Source of the DNA: Frankiales bacterium
GTDB taxonomy: Bacteria; Actinomycetota; Actinomycetes; Mycobacteriales; SCTD01
Assembly (NCBI GenBank): GCA_025465465.1
Contig: JAODND010000089.1
Span: 21,336 to 85,335 of the forward strand
Reading direction: 5' to 3'
DNA length: 64,000 nucleotides
Made by a program: the position numbers and the translations under genes. Positions 34,812 to 43,722 of this stretch are shown one piece after another; the stretch's first letter is position 1, and each line of letters begins with the position of its first letter. The notes under the pieces were generated by a model. The model was not told where the DNA came from. It searched no databases and saw nothing but the letters and a program-made list of their open reading frames with translations.

Positions 34812-35648
34812 ATGCTCCCTGAACAGCGCTGCCGTCGCACCGTCGTCATCCCGATGCACCGCGAGGCCAGCCGCATCGCCCGATGTGTCGAGGAGCTCGC
34901 GGCGTGCGCTCTGTCGGACCCGGACGTCCAGCTGATCTTCGTGGACGACGGCAGTGACGACGCGACCGTTGCCGTGCTCCACGAGGCCCTCAGGCGATCG
35001 ACACTCCAGGCCGAGGTGGTGCTGCTCGGCCGGAACTGCGGCAAGGGAGAAGCGGTGCGCCAGGGAGTGCTGCGCGCTCGCGGCGATGCCGTCTGCTTCA
35101 CCGACGCCGACCTGTCCGCACCGACCGATGAGATCGTGCGATGCCTCGACGAGATCGACCTCGGCGCGGACGTGGTCGTGGCGTCCCGCGGCCACGAGGC
35201 TTCGCTGATCACTACCCACCAGCCACAGCCTCGCGAGCGGGCGGGCAAAGCGTTCAACCGGGCAGTACGGGCGCTGGGCCTGCTCGACCTGCCGGACACC
35301 CAGTGCGGGCTCAAGGCGTTCCGGCGGGACATCGCCCTCGAGCTGTTCTGCGATCTGCAGACGCGTCGCTTCGCCTTCGACGTCGAGATCCTGCTCCGAG
35401 CCCGACTGCTCAGCTGCGACGTGCGGGTGGTCCCTGTTCAGTGGGGTCACGTCGGCGACAGCCGCGTCGCACCCCTGCGCGACGGCTACCAGATGCTGCG
35501 TGACGTCGCCCGACTGCGCTGGAGACTGCGCTCCCTGCCCACACATCCCCGCACCATCGTCCTGCCGGAAGCACGCACCGGGCAGCACGACCGACTCGAA
35601 CGACCCCGCCCCCGCGCCGCACTGGCTGCTCCCTCCGTGGACGCCTAG
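34812..35648 (+). CDS. Glycosyltransferase family 2 (polyprenyl-phosphate sugar synthase-like)
   Basis: A 278-residue GT-A enzyme. The N-terminal TVVIPMHREASRI, LIFVDDGSDD, and GKGEAVRQGVLRARGDAVCFTDADLSAP (DAD) segments match Alg5/dolichyl-phosphate-glucose-type synthases. RRFAFDVEILLRARL follows near the C-terminus. It probably makes a polyprenyl-phosphate sugar donor or transfers a sugar on the cytosolic side, which suits the preceding membrane glycosyltransferases. An upstream GTG (34803) is an alternative start; a weak AGG precedes the ATG. Confidence 0.82.
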   Translation: MLPEQRCRRTVVIPMHREASRIARCVEELAACALSDPDVQLIFVDDGSDDATVAVLHEALRRSTLQAEVVLLGRNCGKGEAVRQGVLRARGDAVCFTDADLSAPTDEIVRCLDEIDLGADVVVASRGHEASLITTHQPQPRERAGKAFNRAVRALGLLDLPDTQCGLKAFRRDIALELFCDLQTRRFAFDVEILLRARLLSCDVRVVPVQWGHVGDSRVAPLRDGYQMLRDVARLRWRLRSLPTHPRTIVLPEARTGQHDRLERPRPRAALAAPSVDA

Positions 35649-35701
35649 TGCTCGTCCCACTCCACCTCACGCGCCGTTCCCGGCGAGACCAGGAGATCTC
35701 T

Positions 35702-37102
35702 GTGCATCCCTCGATCCTGCGCCGGCGGGCCGTCGTGCTCGCCGTCCTGCCGGCGCTCGCGCTCACTGCCTGCAGCCGCAGCAACGTGAAGGAGGTCGCG
35801 CCCCAGGTCTCAGACACCCCGAGCGCAGGCGGGCAAGCGCCGAACGCCGACTTCGGCTCCCTGAAGTCGGTGTGTGGACCCGGCAGCGGCACGAACGGCA
35901 CCACGACCGCGCAGGGCCTCACCGCCGACAGCATCCAGGTCGGTGTCATCAGCGACGTCGGCTTCCCCGGCCAGCCCGGCCTCAACCACGAGCTCAACGA
36001 CGTGGCCGACGTGTTCTCGAAGTGGTGCAACGACAACGGCGGCATCAACGGCCGCAAGATCAAGATCGTCAAGCGGGACGCGGCCGTCCTGAACGTGAAA
36101 AAGGTGATGACTCAGGCGTGCGCCGCCGACTTCGTCCTCGCCGGCGGCTTCGCCGTGCAGGACGGCCAGGTCATCAAGGACCGCCTCAAGTGCCTGCTCC
36201 CGGACTTTCCGGGCGCAGCGGTGGACGCGACCGTACGAGGTGCCGACCTGACGTTCCAGACGAACCCGTCTGAGTCCAACTCGGCGGTGCTCGGCGTCTA
36301 CGACTACTTCAAGAAGAAGTACCCCGGATCGCAAAATGCCATGGGCTTCCTCACCGCCAACATCTCGAACTTCGCCACGATCCACGACCAGAACGCCGAG
36401 GCGGTGAAGAAGCTCGGCTACAAGATCGTCTATGACCAGCAGTACAACTCCTCGGGTGAAAGCAGTTACCTGCCGTTCGCACAGGCCATGAAGAGCAAAG
36501 GCGTGAAGGTCCTCGGCTGGATCGGTGGCCTCGAGCAGCTGGCTCCTCTGGAGCAGGCCATGAAGCAGATCAACTACTACCCCGACGCCATCCTCGGCAC
36601 GGTCGCCGGCTACGACGACAAGTGGCTCGCGCTCGCCCCGGGTGCGGTCAAGAACACCTATGAGTCCGGCGGCACCTTGCCGTTCACGTCCGCGTCGCCG
36701 GCGATGACGAAGTACCTGGACTTGTTCAAGCGATACGACAGCTCCGTGGACCCCAGGTCGTCGCTCGGTGTCCTGTCGTTCGGGGCCTGGCTGCTGTTCG
36801 CACACAGCGCCTCGGAGTGTGGTGCCAACCTCACCCGAGCGTGCCTTGTCCAGAAGGCACTCGCCGTCACCAGCTGGGACGCCGGGGGCCTGCATGGTCC
36901 CGCCAACCCCGCCAAGAGCACGTCCAGCCCGTGCTACAGCCTCGAGGTGTCGACGGGCGACCATCTGCAGGCGGTCAGCGACTTCGGCGCCACGAACGGG
37001 CCGTTCAACTGCTCACCGGACAACATCGTCCGGCTGTCCGGGAACTACGGGACCCCGGCGACGTTGGCCAGCGTCGGCAAGAGCCTGTCCGACCTGAAGT
37101 AG
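35702..37102 (+). CDS. ABC transporter substrate-binding lipoprotein (LivJ-like)
   Basis: A 466-residue periplasmic-binding-type lipoprotein starting at GTG 35702 with AGGAG upstream. It has an N-terminal Arg-rich signal with lipobox LTAC (about residues 21-24) and then a type I binding fold (IQVGVISDVGFPGQPGLNHE; WCNDNGGINGRKIKIVKRDA). It is the substrate receptor for the permease and ATPases encoded downstream. Despite the branched-chain amino acid name, such actinobacterial systems beside catabolic clusters often import aromatic, steroid or other carboxylates. Four or more cysteines in the C-terminal lobe may form disulfides. Confidence 0.85.
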   Translation: MHPSILRRRAVVLAVLPALALTACSRSNVKEVAPQVSDTPSAGGQAPNADFGSLKSVCGPGSGTNGTTTAQGLTADSIQVGVISDVGFPGQPGLNHELNDVADVFSKWCNDNGGINGRKIKIVKRDAAVLNVKKVMTQACAADFVLAGGFAVQDGQVIKDRLKCLLPDFPGAAVDATVRGADLTFQTNPSESNSAVLGVYDYFKKKYPGSQNAMGFLTANISNFATIHDQNAEAVKKLGYKIVYDQQYNSSGESSYLPFAQAMKSKGVKVLGWIGGLEQLAPLEQAMKQINYYPDAILGTVAGYDDKWLALAPGAVKNTYESGGTLPFTSASPAMTKYLDLFKRYDSSVDPRSSLGVLSFGAWLLFAHSASECGANLTRACLVQKALAVTSWDAGGLHGPANPAKSTSSPCYSLEVSTGDHLQAVSDFGATNGPFNCSPDNIVRLSGNYGTPATLASVGKSLSDLK

Positions 37103-37107
37103 CGCCT

Positions 37108-37142
37108 CCGACGGTCGGGTCCTGACCGGACCCGACCGTCGG
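37108..37142 (+). terminator. 15-bp perfect hairpin between receptor and permease genes
   Basis: CCGACGGTCGGGTCC (37108-37122) and GGACCCGACCGTCGG (37128-37142) are exact inverted repeats with a 5-base loop, starting 6 bases after the receptor stop. No T tract follows. It probably acts as a partial terminator or as an mRNA 3'-end stabiliser that gives the receptor more product than the permease, as is common in ABC operons. Confidence 0.7.
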
Positions 37143-37194
37143 TCGTCGCGCTGTCGTCACCCGAGAGCCCGACCGCTCCGGAGAGAGGAGCCCC

Positions 37195-39339
37195 GTGGAC
37201 AAGTTCATGATCTTCACGTTCGTCGGGCTCAGCACGTCCGCCATCTACGCGGTCATCTCGAGCGGTCTTGTGCTCACCTACGCGACCACCGGTGTGTTCA
37301 ACGTGGCGCACGGCGCGGCAGGCATGCTGTCTGCCTTCGCCTACTGGCAGCTGCACGTCGCCTGGGGCATCCCGACCCTGCCCGCTGCCCTGCTGGTGCT
37401 GTTTGTCCTGGCGCCGCTGTTCGGGGTCCTGCTCGAGCGGGTCATCATGCGGGGCCTGGCGGGGACGACCGAGGCGACCCGGCTCGTCGTCAGCATCTCG
37501 CTGCTGGTGGCGATGATCGGGCTGGCGCAGGCCGTCTGGTCACCGGCCGTCGGGCGAGTCGTCGCACCGTTCTTCGAAGGTCGTCAGCTGACCCTGACCC
37601 GTGACGTGTCCATTACCTACCACCAGCTGATCACCATCGCGACAGCTGTGGTCGTCGCCGTCTGCCTCAAGGTCTTCCTGACGCGGACCCGCACCGGCGT
37701 CGCCATGCGGGCCGTCGTCGACGACCGCCCCCTGACATTGCTGAACGGGGTGCGCACCGACCGGGTCGCCCAGCTGTCGTGGGCGCTGAGCACGTCACTG
37801 GCAGCGCTCGGCGGCATTTTGATCGTCTCCAGTGCGGGGCTGAACGCCGCCACCCTGTCGCTGCTCATCGTCAACGCCTACGCGGCGGCGGCCTTCGGCC
37901 GCCTGCGCAGCCTTCCGCTGACGTTCGTCGGGGCGCTCGTCGTCGGCCTCGGGGACGGCTACCTCGCTGGATACCTCCCGCAGGATCAGCGGCTCGCAGG
38001 GCTCCGACCGGCGTTCCCGGTGCTCGTGCTGTTCGCGGTGCTGCTGGTCCTCCCGAGTCGCCCGTTGCGGACGCACGTCCGGTCCCGCGAGTACTTTCCG
38101 GCGCCGAGCCTGCGGGGCGCAGCGACGTACTGCGCCGTCATCGCGGCCTTCGGCGTCGTCCTCGCCACCACGTTGTCCGGTCCCGACACGATCGCCTACG
38201 CAAAGGTCTTCGCGGTCGGGATCGTCGCACTGTCCCTCGTCCCGCTGGTCGGGTTCGCCGGGCAGGTCTCACTGTGCCAGCTGAGCTTCGCCGGGATCGG
38301 AGCTGCCGTTGCGGCACACGTCTCGAAGGGGACACTGCTCGGCGTGGTGACCTCCGTGGTCGTGGCCGCCCTCGTGGGTGGCCTCGTCGCTCTTCCGTCG
38401 CTGCGGCTCTCAGGCATCTACCTCGCGCTCGCGACGCTGTCGTTCGCCGTCGTCCTGGATCGCTGGCTGTTCAATCTGCCGGAGATCGCCGGCTTCGCGT
38501 TCTTCCCGTCCGGCAGCCTCGACATCCAGCCGCTGACCGTGCTCGGCTACACCTTCGACACACCCCGCCGGCAGATGCTCCTCGCCGTCGTGGCGTTCAC
38601 CGCGATGAGCGCCCTTGTTGTTGCGCTCCGCCGCAGCCGCTACGGCAGGCGGCTGCTTGCGCTGCGCGACAGCGAAGCAGCCTGCGCGACGTTCGGCCTC
38701 AACCTCGTCGGTGCTCGCCTGGGCGTGTTCATGCTCAGCGCGGGGATGGCGGGCCTCGGTGGGTCGTTGCTTGCCATGCAGCAGTCCTCGATCACCGCGG
38801 CGGACTTCCAGCTTCTCAGTGGGCTTCCGCTGTTCATGCTCGTCGTCGCAGGAGGAGCAGGCTTCGTCAGCGCCGGCCTGTTCGCCGGAGTGGGCCTCTA
38901 CGCGGCGCTGCCACTGCTGCCGTCGCTCTGGAGCGGGCTGACCCGCGTTCAGCCGATCCTGCCCGGGATCGTCGGCATCGCACTGGGCAGGTCGCCGAGT
39001 GGCGCAGCGGCGGACGTCTCCCGCAGCTTCACTCCGCTCCGTGAGGACGCGGTCGTCCTGAGCATCACGGTGGCCGGCTGCGGAGCGTGGTACGCCGTGC
39101 GCCTGCTCGACGTGTTCGGCAACCCGACGATGTGGGTCGGGATGGTGGTCACGGTCCTTGTCGGGCTGGGTGCGGCCTCTCGGCGCCGCCGCCCCGCTGG
39201 TGCCGCAGAGGTCATCGCGCTCGAGTGGCAGGGCGTCGACGAGCCGTGGTCCGCAAGCCGGGTCGCGGACCTTGACCGGGCGCTGCGGCTGGAGCAGACC
39301 CGGATGTCACTGAGCGAGGTGGCCCATGGCGCGACTTGA
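37195..39339 (+). CDS. Fused LivH-LivM type ABC permease
   Basis: A 714-residue permease combining both inner-membrane subunits. Residues 1-290 match LivH (GLVLTYATTGVFNVAHGAAGM near 22-42) and about 305-610 match LivM (VGFAGQVSLCQLSFAGIGA near 345). The C-terminal 100 residues add membrane helices and a charged tail. Starting GTG 37195 has GGAGAGAGGAG upstream. It is normally two separate proteins; fusion is known in actinobacteria. It overlaps the first ATPase gene by 14 bases. Confidence 0.85.
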   Translation: MDKFMIFTFVGLSTSAIYAVISSGLVLTYATTGVFNVAHGAAGMLSAFAYWQLHVAWGIPTLPAALLVLFVLAPLFGVLLERVIMRGLAGTTEATRLVVSISLLVAMIGLAQAVWSPAVGRVVAPFFEGRQLTLTRDVSITYHQLITIATAVVVAVCLKVFLTRTRTGVAMRAVVDDRPLTLLNGVRTDRVAQLSWALSTSLAALGGILIVSSAGLNAATLSLLIVNAYAAAAFGRLRSLPLTFVGALVVGLGDGYLAGYLPQDQRLAGLRPAFPVLVLFAVLLVLPSRPLRTHVRSREYFPAPSLRGAATYCAVIAAFGVVLATTLSGPDTIAYAKVFAVGIVALSLVPLVGFAGQVSLCQLSFAGIGAAVAAHVSKGTLLGVVTSVVVAALVGGLVALPSLRLSGIYLALATLSFAVVLDRWLFNLPEIAGFAFFPSGSLDIQPLTVLGYTFDTPRRQMLLAVVAFTAMSALVVALRRSRYGRRLLALRDSEAACATFGLNLVGARLGVFMLSAGMAGLGGSLLAMQQSSITAADFQLLSGLPLFMLVVAGGAGFVSAGLFAGVGLYAALPLLPSLWSGLTRVQPILPGIVGIALGRSPSGAAADVSRSFTPLREDAVVLSITVAGCGAWYAVRLLDVFGNPTMWVGMVVTVLVGLGAASRRRRPAGAAEVIALEWQGVDEPWSASRVADLDRALRLEQTRMSLSEVAHGAT

Positions 39340-40063
39340 CGTGGCTGGCGTGACCGTCCGGTTCGGAGGGCACACGGCACTGTCGAAGGTCTCGGTGACG
39401 GCCGAGGCAGGCAGCCTCACGGCACTCATCGGCCCGAACGGGGCGGGCAAGACGACGCTGTTCAACGTCATCACCGGGCTCCAGCGACCCGACAGCGGCC
39501 GAGTCGTGCTCGATGGGCACGACATCACCCGCCTGTCGCCGCACAAGCGGGCCAGGCACGGTCTCGCGCGCACGTTCCAACGCCTGGAACTGTTCACGAT
39601 GCTGTCCGTCCGCGAGAACATCGGCGTCGCCGCGGACGTTCACAGGAGCTGGGCGCCGAGGCAGCACGGCTCCCTCGACGAGCGCGTCCAGCGCATCATC
39701 GACCTCACCGGTCTCGGGGACGTCGCCGACACCCGGGTCACCGCACTGCCGACCGGCCAGTGCCGGGTCGTGGAGCTCGCCCGGGCGCTGGCGTGCGACC
39801 CGAAGGTGCTGCTGCTCGACGAGCCCGCCTCCGGGCAGGACGAGGCCGAGACCGAGACCTTCGCCAGCCTGCTCCGGCGGCTCGCTGATGACGGTGTCGC
39901 CGTGCTGCTCGTCGAGCACGACGTGCAGCTCGTCATGGAGGTGTGCACGACCGTGCACGTGCTGGACTTCGGCGCTCTGCTGGCGGTCGGCACTCCGGCA
40001 CAGGTGCAGGCGAACCCCGCCGTCCGGGCCGCCTATCTGGGTCACCTCGAGGAGGTCGGCTGA
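39326..40063 (+). CDS. ABC transporter ATPase, LivG type
   Basis: A 245-residue ATPase with Walker A GPNGAGKT (36-43) and Walker B LLLDEPASG (162-170). The signature LSGGQ is degenerate, LPTGQ (141-145), so its catalytic half-site may be weak. ARHGLARTFQ and FTMLSVRENI are typical LivG segments. It is energising partner of the fused permease together with the next gene; the stop overlaps the next ATG as TGATG. Confidence 0.85.
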   Translation: MARLDVAGVTVRFGGHTALSKVSVTAEAGSLTALIGPNGAGKTTLFNVITGLQRPDSGRVVLDGHDITRLSPHKRARHGLARTFQRLELFTMLSVRENIGVAADVHRSWAPRQHGSLDERVQRIIDLTGLGDVADTRVTALPTGQCRVVELARALACDPKVLLLDEPASGQDEAETETFASLLRRLADDGVAVLLVEHDVQLVMEVCTTVHVLDFGALLAVGTPAQVQANPAVRAAYLGHLEEVG

Positions 40064-40821
40064 TGACGGTGCTTCGGCTGGAGCCTCGCGAGCCCGCAGC
40101 GATCGATCCACCGCTGCTCGAGCTGCGACGCATCCGGGCCGGCTATGACGGCATCGAGGTTCTGCACGGGTTCGACCTGACGGTGGCGGCGGGCAGCGTT
40201 GTTGCGCTCCTCGGCCCGAACGGCGCTGGTAAGACCACGGCGCTGAAGGTGATCGCGGGGCAGCACCCGGCCAGCAGCGGGGACGTCCTGCTGTTCGGCC
40301 ATCGCGTCAACGGCACCGCACCGGACAGGCTCGCCAGAAGCGGCGTCTGCGTCATCCCCGAGGGACGTGGCGTCTTCCCGAACCTCACCGTGCGCGAGAA
40401 CCTGTGGATGATGACGTACGCCGGTTGCAGTCGTGGGGACGTGGAGGCCATCGCCTACCACCGGTTCCCACGGCTCGCTGAACGTCGCGATCAGGCCGCC
40501 GGGACCCTGTCGGGTGGGGAGCAGCAGATGCTCGCCATGGCACGCGGGCTCGCCACCCGCCCGGCACTGCTGCTTCTCGACGAGCTGTCCATGGGCCTTG
40601 CGCCGCTCGTCGTCGAGGACCTCTACGCCGTCGTCGCCGGCATCGCCGCCGATGGTGTCAGCGTGGTCGTCGTCGAGCAGTTCGCCGATGTGGTCTTGAA
40701 GGTCGCCGACCGGGCGGCCGTCGTCGTGCACGGCAGGGTCGCGCACGAAGGCACACCGGCGCACGTCCAAGCACTACTAGCTGAGGCCTACCTCGGCGGA
40801 ACCCACGAGGGGAAGCGATGA
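40063..40821 (+). CDS. ABC transporter ATPase, LivF type
   Basis: A 252-residue ATPase with Walker A GPNGAGKT (about 51-58), intact signature LSGGEQQ and Walker B LLLLDELSMGLAP. VCVIPEGRGVFPNLTVREN is characteristic of LivF. An extra N-terminal segment of about 20 residues precedes the domain. With LivG's weak signature, this subunit may supply the fully active ATP site. It ends overlapping the next gene by 4 bases (ATGA). Confidence 0.85.
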   Translation: MTVLRLEPREPAAIDPPLLELRRIRAGYDGIEVLHGFDLTVAAGSVVALLGPNGAGKTTALKVIAGQHPASSGDVLLFGHRVNGTAPDRLARSGVCVIPEGRGVFPNLTVRENLWMMTYAGCSRGDVEAIAYHRFPRLAERRDQAAGTLSGGEQQMLAMARGLATRPALLLLDELSMGLAPLVVEDLYAVVAGIAADGVSVVVVEQFADVVLKVADRAAVVVHGRVAHEGTPAHVQALLAEAYLGGTHEGKR

Positions 40822-41210
40822 ACGACCGGATCGAGCAGTTCAAGGCGCAGGTTGCGGACATGGGGCTGCGGGACCCCGCGGCGGCTCGCGACCGGCTGCT
40901 GCTGCGCGCGTCCGCAGCCCTGCTCGCCGCAGGGCCGATCGTCGGTCTCATCGCGTACCTGATGAGCCACAGCAGCTCCGACGCCCTCGCTCAGCGCGAC
41001 GCGATCGTGCTGGCGCTGCTCGGAGTGGGCCTCAGTGTCGTCGGCACAGCCTTGTTCGTGCGCTACTCCCTCGGCCAGGTGCTGCGCTTCTGGCTCGCGC
41101 GGCTCACCTTCGAGCAGGCTGCGCAGACCGACCGGGTCGTCGAGGCGCTCGCTGTGCGCGGTGACGGTGAGCACGCGAGCAAGCTGGCCGCACCACGTCG
41201 CGCACGGTGA
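40818..41210 (+). CDS. Two-helix membrane protein of the ABC operon
   Basis: A 130-residue protein with two hydrophobic segments (about 29-48 and 62-83) between a helical N-terminus and an Arg-rich C-terminus. I recognise no family. It is coupled by overlaps to the LivF gene before it and the hydrolase after it, and so probably belongs to the uptake or processing function. Whether it is an accessory transporter subunit is open. Confidence 0.6.
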   Translation: MNDRIEQFKAQVADMGLRDPAAARDRLLLRASAALLAAGPIVGLIAYLMSHSSSDALAQRDAIVLALLGVGLSVVGTALFVRYSLGQVLRFWLARLTFEQAAQTDRVVEALAVRGDGEHASKLAAPRRAR

Positions 41211-42517
41211 GCGTGGCAGGCGCGACGCTGGCGGGCCGGGTCGCGCTGAACGAGCCGCCCGAGCTGCGCGCGCACGGCTACGTGGAGGAGGAGTGGTTCG
41301 TCGCCGGGACTGCAGATGCCTTCGACCCCGACGGCGTCCGGATCGCCGATGACGTCCCCTATCTGACGCGGTTTCTGCTGCGCCGACCCGCGGAGGGCTC
41401 GCGGGCGTCAGGGTCGCTGTTCCTGGAGCCCCTGCACATGATCGGTGAGATGCCGGCCACCTGGGCGTCCGTGGGCGACTGGATGATGCGCAGCGGTCAC
41501 GCCTGGGTCGGCGTCTCGGTGCACAACAGCTCCTTCGGTGAGCTCTACGGGTTTGCCGGCGGGATCGAGGCGCTCAAGCAGCAGGACCAGGAACGCTACG
41601 GTCCACTGCGGCTGGAGACCTATCACCGGCCGCCGAGGCTGCGCTCCTACCCGGGGCCGAGCACCGACTCGTTCGCCCTGACGTGGACGATGGCGATGGC
41701 GCATCCACAGGGCCACCCGATCATGGCGGACGTGGCCCAGCTGCTCCGGACGAGCCCCGAGCTTGCCGCCGTCGCCGCGCAACGCATCTACGGCTGCGGC
41801 GCGTCGCAGACAGCACACTTTTGGAGCTTGTTCCTCGATCACGGGTGGCACGAGCTGCGGCGGCTGAGCGACGGCGCTCCGCTGCTCGACGCCTACGGTC
41901 TCGTGGTGTCGGCAGCGCCAGCTCACCGGCCGGTTGACGCGGTCCTCGTCAACGTCCTCAGCGAGGCTGAGGTCGTTGGCACCATCGTGCAGTCGACGAT
42001 GACAGCTCCGCCGGACAGCGATGTCCCCCGGGTGCGTGGCATCGAGCTGGCGGGGGCGCCGCACGTCATCGGCCACGATCAGGTGGAGCGGCCCGTGGAC
42101 GACCACCTGCACACCAAGGAGCCCTACCAGGCCGTGCTCAAGGCGATCTTTCACGCGCTCGACCGATGGGTGCGAGAGGGCATCGCGATGCCACATGTGC
42201 CGCTCATCGCCCGCGACCCCTCCAGTGTGGACGGCATCGTGCGTGACGAGCACGGCAACGCCGTCGGCGGGGTCCGGGTGCCATGGCTGGAGGCACCCCG
42301 AGCGCAGTACCTTCCGCGCTGCGCGTGCGGACCGACGCTCGGCGAAGTCGTCCCCTTCGCACCGGAGAAGACCGGGCGGCTCTACCCGAACGATGCCGAC
42401 CACGAGCGGCGGTGGCGACGCGCCGTCGATCGGCTCGTGGAGGACCGGCTGCTCCTGGAGCACGACGTCGAGCCACTTCTCCAGCTGCGCACGAGCGGCG
42501 AGCCAGCGGCACCCTAG
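41207..42517 (+). CDS. Alpha/beta-hydrolase-domain protein (PF20091-like)
   Basis: A 436-residue protein of the Abhydrolase_10-like group found in actinobacterial catabolic clusters. A serine nucleophile is likely in YGCGASQTAHF (about residue 200), with the probable His in PHVIGHDQ or a later C-terminal His. It starts at GTG 41207 overlapping the preceding stop (GTGA). No signal peptide is present, so it probably cleaves esters after uptake. It closes the importer operon and converges on the acyl-CoA dehydrogenase gene, linking uptake to the acyl-CoA island. Confidence 0.7.
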   Translation: MSVAGATLAGRVALNEPPELRAHGYVEEEWFVAGTADAFDPDGVRIADDVPYLTRFLLRRPAEGSRASGSLFLEPLHMIGEMPATWASVGDWMMRSGHAWVGVSVHNSSFGELYGFAGGIEALKQQDQERYGPLRLETYHRPPRLRSYPGPSTDSFALTWTMAMAHPQGHPIMADVAQLLRTSPELAAVAAQRIYGCGASQTAHFWSLFLDHGWHELRRLSDGAPLLDAYGLVVSAAPAHRPVDAVLVNVLSEAEVVGTIVQSTMTAPPDSDVPRVRGIELAGAPHVIGHDQVERPVDDHLHTKEPYQAVLKAIFHALDRWVREGIAMPHVPLIARDPSSVDGIVRDEHGNAVGGVRVPWLEAPRAQYLPRCACGPTLGEVVPFAPEKTGRLYPNDADHERRWRRAVDRLVEDRLLLEHDVEPLLQLRTSGEPAAP

Positions 42518-42524
42518 GGACCGC

Positions 42525-43682
42525 TCACCGGTGCCGGGCCGCGATGTCGCGTCCGATGATCTCCTTCATGATCTCGTTCGTGCCGCCGTAGATGGACTGC
42601 ACCCGCGCGTCGGTGAAGGCCTGACCGACGAGATACTCGCGCATGTATCCGTACCCGCCATGCAGCTGAACGCATCGGTCCACGACCCGGTTGACCAGGT
42701 CCGACAGCCACAGCTTGGCCTTCGCCGCGTCCACCGCGGAGAGCACGCCATCGTTGAGCCGGCGTACAGCCGAGTCGAGATAGACCGTGCCGACGTCGAC
42801 CTCGGTCTCGAGCTCGGCCAGGACGAACCGGGTGTTCTGGAAGTCTCCGATCGGCTTGCCGAAGGCAGTGCGCTGGAAGCAGTAGGTGCTCGTCCACTCC
42901 AAGGCGGCCGCGGCGAGGCTCAGCGAGGTGGCTGCGATCGACATGCGTTCGCGCGGCAGCCTCTCCATCAGGTGCACGAAGCCGCGCCCCTCCACCCCCA
43001 GCAGCGCCTCGGAAGGCAGGCTCACCTCGTCCAGGAACAACTCGCCGGTGTCGTTGGCGAGCAGACCGAGCTTCTTCAGTGGCCGTCCGCGCCGGAAGCC
43101 CGCGCTGTCGGTCGGTACGACGAACATGCTGAATCCGGTCGGCTCGCCCTGCTCGACGGTGCGGGCGAAGACCAGCGCGACGTCAGCCAGCACACCATTC
43201 GTGATGAAGGTCTTCGAGCCGGTCAGCGACCAGCCCTGCGATGTCCGGCGGGCCGTCGTCCGGATCGCACGCAGGTCGCTGCCCGCACCAGGCTCCGTCA
43301 TGGCCAGGCAGCCGATTGCGTCGCCGCTGCACAGCGGCGGCACCCACTGTTGGAGCTGCTCGGGGGTGCCGAGGTCCAGCACGTATGGCAGGACCAGGTC
43401 GTCCTGCACGCACGTGCCTGCGTTGAACGACGCCGCGCCGGCACGCAGCATCTCCTCCATGACGACGACCCGGTACCGGAAGTCAGACTGCCCGCCACCG
43501 CCGAGCGACTCCGGGGCGCCGAGGCCGAGTAGGCCCGCGGCACCGGCCGCGCGCCAGGCGCTGCGATCGATCTGGCCCTGCTCGTCCCAGAGCTCCCGGT
43601 AGGGGGTGATCTCCTTGTCGAGGAACGCCCGGACGCTGCCCCGCAGTGCCTGCTGCTCCTCGGTGTAGCGGTCACGACCCAC
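42525..43682 (-). CDS. Acyl-CoA dehydrogenase (IVD/LCAD-like active site)
   Basis: A flavoprotein of about 385 residues. CLAMTEPGAGSDL (FAD side), LTGSKTFITNG and the C-terminal QLHGGYGYM..YLV and IYGGTNEIMKEIIGR motifs are typical. The Glu of MCAD-type enzymes is Gly in YGGTNE, so the base is probably the Glu in RERMSIA, the position used by isovaleryl-CoA and long-chain dehydrogenases; that suits branched acyl-CoAs. Start GTG 43682 has AGGAGG only 4 bases upstream. A TTG at 43700 near the promoter is an alternative. It faces the AtuA gene across the operator at 43709. Confidence 0.82.
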   Translation of the reverse strand: MGRDRYTEEQQALRGSVRAFLDKEITPYRELWDEQGQIDRSAWRAAGAAGLLGLGAPESLGGGGQSDFRYRVVVMEEMLRAGAASFNAGTCVQDDLVLPYVLDLGTPEQLQQWVPPLCSGDAIGCLAMTEPGAGSDLRAIRTTARRTSQGWSLTGSKTFITNGVLADVALVFARTVEQGEPTGFSMFVVPTDSAGFRRGRPLKKLGLLANDTGELFLDEVSLPSEALLGVEGRGFVHLMERLPRERMSIAATSLSLAAAALEWTSTYCFQRTAFGKPIGDFQNTRFVLAELETEVDVGTVYLDSAVRRLNDGVLSAVDAAKAKLWLSDLVNRVVDRCVQLHGGYGYMREYLVGQAFTDARVQSIYGGTNEIMKEIIGRDIAARHR

Positions 43683-43708
43683 AAGTCCTCCTGACGGCAA
43701 GAATGTAT

Positions 43709-43722
43709 ATAGTAGCCACTAT
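43709..43722. promoter_or_regulatory. Inverted-repeat operator 1 (ATAGT-N4-ACTAT)
   Basis: ATAGT (43709-43713), AGCC spacer, ACTAT (43718-43722), between the acyl-CoA dehydrogenase and AtuA genes. TATAGT resembles a -10 box, and the ATG of the AtuA gene (43721) begins 7 bases after it, inside the right half. This is one of four related sites in the island. Confidence 0.65.
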
